DNA from: Bacteroides sp.
GTDB taxonomy: Bacteria; Bacteroidota; Bacteroidia; Bacteroidales; Bacteroidaceae
NCBI GenBank assembly: GCA_030151635.1
Contig: JASLDF010000118.1
Location: 1-7,911 of the forward strand
Reading direction: 5' to 3'
DNA length: 7,911 nt
Shown: piece after piece, positions 6,634 to 7,911 of the stretch
Position numbering within the stretch: position 1 is the stretch's first letter
Layout: each line of letters starts with the position of its first letter
Translations under genes and position numbers: made by a program
The notes under the pieces: model-generated
The model's input: the letters and a program-made list of their open reading frames with translations, nothing else
Databases searched by the model: none
What the model was told of the DNA's origin: nothing

Positions 6634-6669
6634 AAAAAAAACGGGCTGGACATGATATCCAACCCGTTT
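6634..6669 (-). terminator. Intrinsic terminator of TlpA-like copy 2
   Basis: On the minus strand, AACGGGTTGGA pairs with TCCAGCCCGTT (plus coordinates 6658-6668 and 6640-6650; one G-U wobble, 7-base loop), followed by a run of eight T. It starts 27 bases after the stop codon of the gene ending at 6696. This is a strong GC-rich stem in an AT-rich setting, so the two paralogous genes are transcribed largely separately. Confidence 0.93.
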
Positions 6670-6695
6670 CGTATCTTTTAAAAGTTTCAAAGAAA

Positions 6696-7781
6696 CTATT
6701 TACCGAAAATTTCTTTTAATGTTTCGCCAATTGCATCACCACGAAGATTTTTCTTCAAGATGGTGCCATCAGGAGCAAACAAGATAATTTGAGGAATACC
6801 AGTAATGCCATAAGCATCTGTAGCAACACGGTCTGTATTCAACATCATTTTCCAAGGCATTGCTTCTTTTTCTGCAGCAGCAACCGAATCTTCTTCTTTA
6901 TCCCAAACAGCAACGCCTAAGATTTCGAAGTTATCGCCTGCATATTTAGCATAGTTTGCTTTCAAGTTTGGAACTTCACGCATACATGGACCACACCAGC
7001 TTGCCCAGAAATCAACCAAAACATATTTACCTTTACCTACAACATCAGAAAAATGTTGCTCTGTACCGTCTAGTTTGTTAGCTGTAAAGTCTGTAAACAT
7101 TTTACCTTCTGCTGTTGCATCTTGTGCCTTGATAGCAGTAAGTTGTTTTTGTACAATTTCAGCGCTTTGAACATCTGGACCAGCAGCTAAAAGCATTTCT
7201 TTATACTCATCGCCTTCAATTAGACCACGACTTTGAATCAACACGTATAGACCAGCAGGGTTATTTTCATTACCTTGGTACGCCGCTTTCAAGTCGCCAG
7301 ACATGATACCGATGTATTTATTTACTTCGTTTTCCCAAGATTCAGCTTTGACTGCATCATCTAAATCTGAATTGTCAAGATCTGTACGGATTGCATTTAA
7401 AATTAAATTGCTTTCTGTCAGCTTCTCTGTTAATGTAGCGATTGCTTCATTACTAGGTGTACCTAGCACCTTCATCGCGTCAAGATCCATTGTCAATTCT
7501 CCATTTTCAAGAACGAAAATAATTTGTTGTTGTGGAGATACTGAGAAAACAGCCAATTGAGGTTTTTCAACTGAGTTTTTAAATTCAAAAGTGTTATTAG
7601 CAACTTTAGTACTATCTACAAATTCTTTTGTAAAGTAATCGTATAAGTAAATCGTAGTACCCTCTACATTTTCAGAACCCTCTGGGAGTTGACCTTTAAC
7701 GGTGTAGCTTGGTTTTGATTGACAACTAGTGAAAGCTGCAAGTAGCATAAAGCCAGCAAAAAACTTCAAATATTTTTTCAT
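6696..7781 (-). CDS. DUF4369-TlpA-like thiol-disulfide oxidoreductase lipoprotein (copy 2)
   Basis: 361 residues with the same plan as its downstream paralogue. The lipoprotein signal ends FTSC with Cys20 as lipidation site. A DUF4369-like beta domain (about 25-120; IYLYDYFTKEFVDSTKV, LENGELTMDL, GTPSNE) leads into a helical linker (about 115-220). The thioredoxin fold starts at about 228, with GKYVLVDFWASWCGPC, redox cysteines 263 and 266, and cis-Pro330 in GITGIPQ. MREVPNLK after the active site and GVAVWDKEEDS are shared with copy 1 almost unchanged; the DUF4369-like and linker parts have diverged more. This suggests conserved redox chemistry with altered partner or ligand recognition. It is preceded by at least 130 gene-free bases, so it is probably first in its unit, and it has its own terminator. 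I see no promoter consensus in 7782-7911. Confidence 0.92.
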   Translation of the reverse strand: MKKYLKFFAGFMLLAAFTSCQSKPSYTVKGQLPEGSENVEGTTIYLYDYFTKEFVDSTKVANNTFEFKNSVEKPQLAVFSVSPQQQIIFVLENGELTMDLDAMKVLGTPSNEAIATLTEKLTESNLILNAIRTDLDNSDLDDAVKAESWENEVNKYIGIMSGDLKAAYQGNENNPAGLYVLIQSRGLIEGDEYKEMLLAAGPDVQSAEIVQKQLTAIKAQDATAEGKMFTDFTANKLDGTEQHFSDVVGKGKYVLVDFWASWCGPCMREVPNLKANYAKYAGDNFEILGVAVWDKEEDSVAAAEKEAMPWKMMLNTDRVATDAYGITGIPQIILFAPDGTILKKNLRGDAIGETLKEIFGK

Positions 7782-7911
7782 AACTCTAAAATGGTTTTAA
7801 ATTCTTTTAATTTCTAATTCGAATTTATAAAAATAAGAATAATACTTTATTAATCGCTATTTTAGTAACAATTTTGTGAGTCTGATGGTCAAAATGACGA
7901 CTTTTTTGTTC

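Overview
The window looks like chromosome of an AT-rich Bacteroidota species. The evidence is two lipoproteins of the DUF4369 plus TlpA/ResA-like thioredoxin type, start codons without clear Shine-Dalgarno sequences, and one good match to the Bacteroidota -7 promoter element TAnnTTTG. I cannot name a genus. Nothing resembles a phage, an IS transposase, a CRISPR array or an rRNA/tRNA gene.

Layout. Bases 1-633 hold no convincing gene. An exported dual-specificity-type phosphatase (634-1179, +) follows and ends beside a compact three-arm inverted repeat (1197-1260). Next comes a tandem array of five units of about 212 bp (1340-2385). The array is built from the last 17 codons, the 3' untranslated region and the terminator of the convergent gene beside it, a YbdG-type MscS-family mechanosensitive channel (2332-3600, -). 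About 950 bp upstream of that channel (3601-4550) are gene-free. A small minus-strand unit of membrane proteins follows: a 58-residue two-helix protein (5099-5275) and a DUF3995 protein (4616-5011). It has a promoter-like element at one end and a long hairpin terminator at the other. The right side carries two paralogous minus-strand TlpA-like lipoproteins (5409-6497 and 6696-7781), each with its own strong terminator. The window ends in the gene-free upstream region of the second one (7782-7911), where I see no consensus promoter.

All coding genes appear to concern the cell envelope: an exported phosphatase, an osmotic safety valve, small membrane proteins and envelope thiol-disulfide lipoproteins. 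I see no sign that they form one pathway. The terminators split the minus-strand genes into at least four transcription units.

The most unusual object is the 212-bp array. It repeats the 3' end of a housekeeping channel gene together with its terminator. The arm changes that distinguish the terminator copies are mostly G-U wobble-compatible on the minus strand, and an internal stem-loop is kept in every copy.
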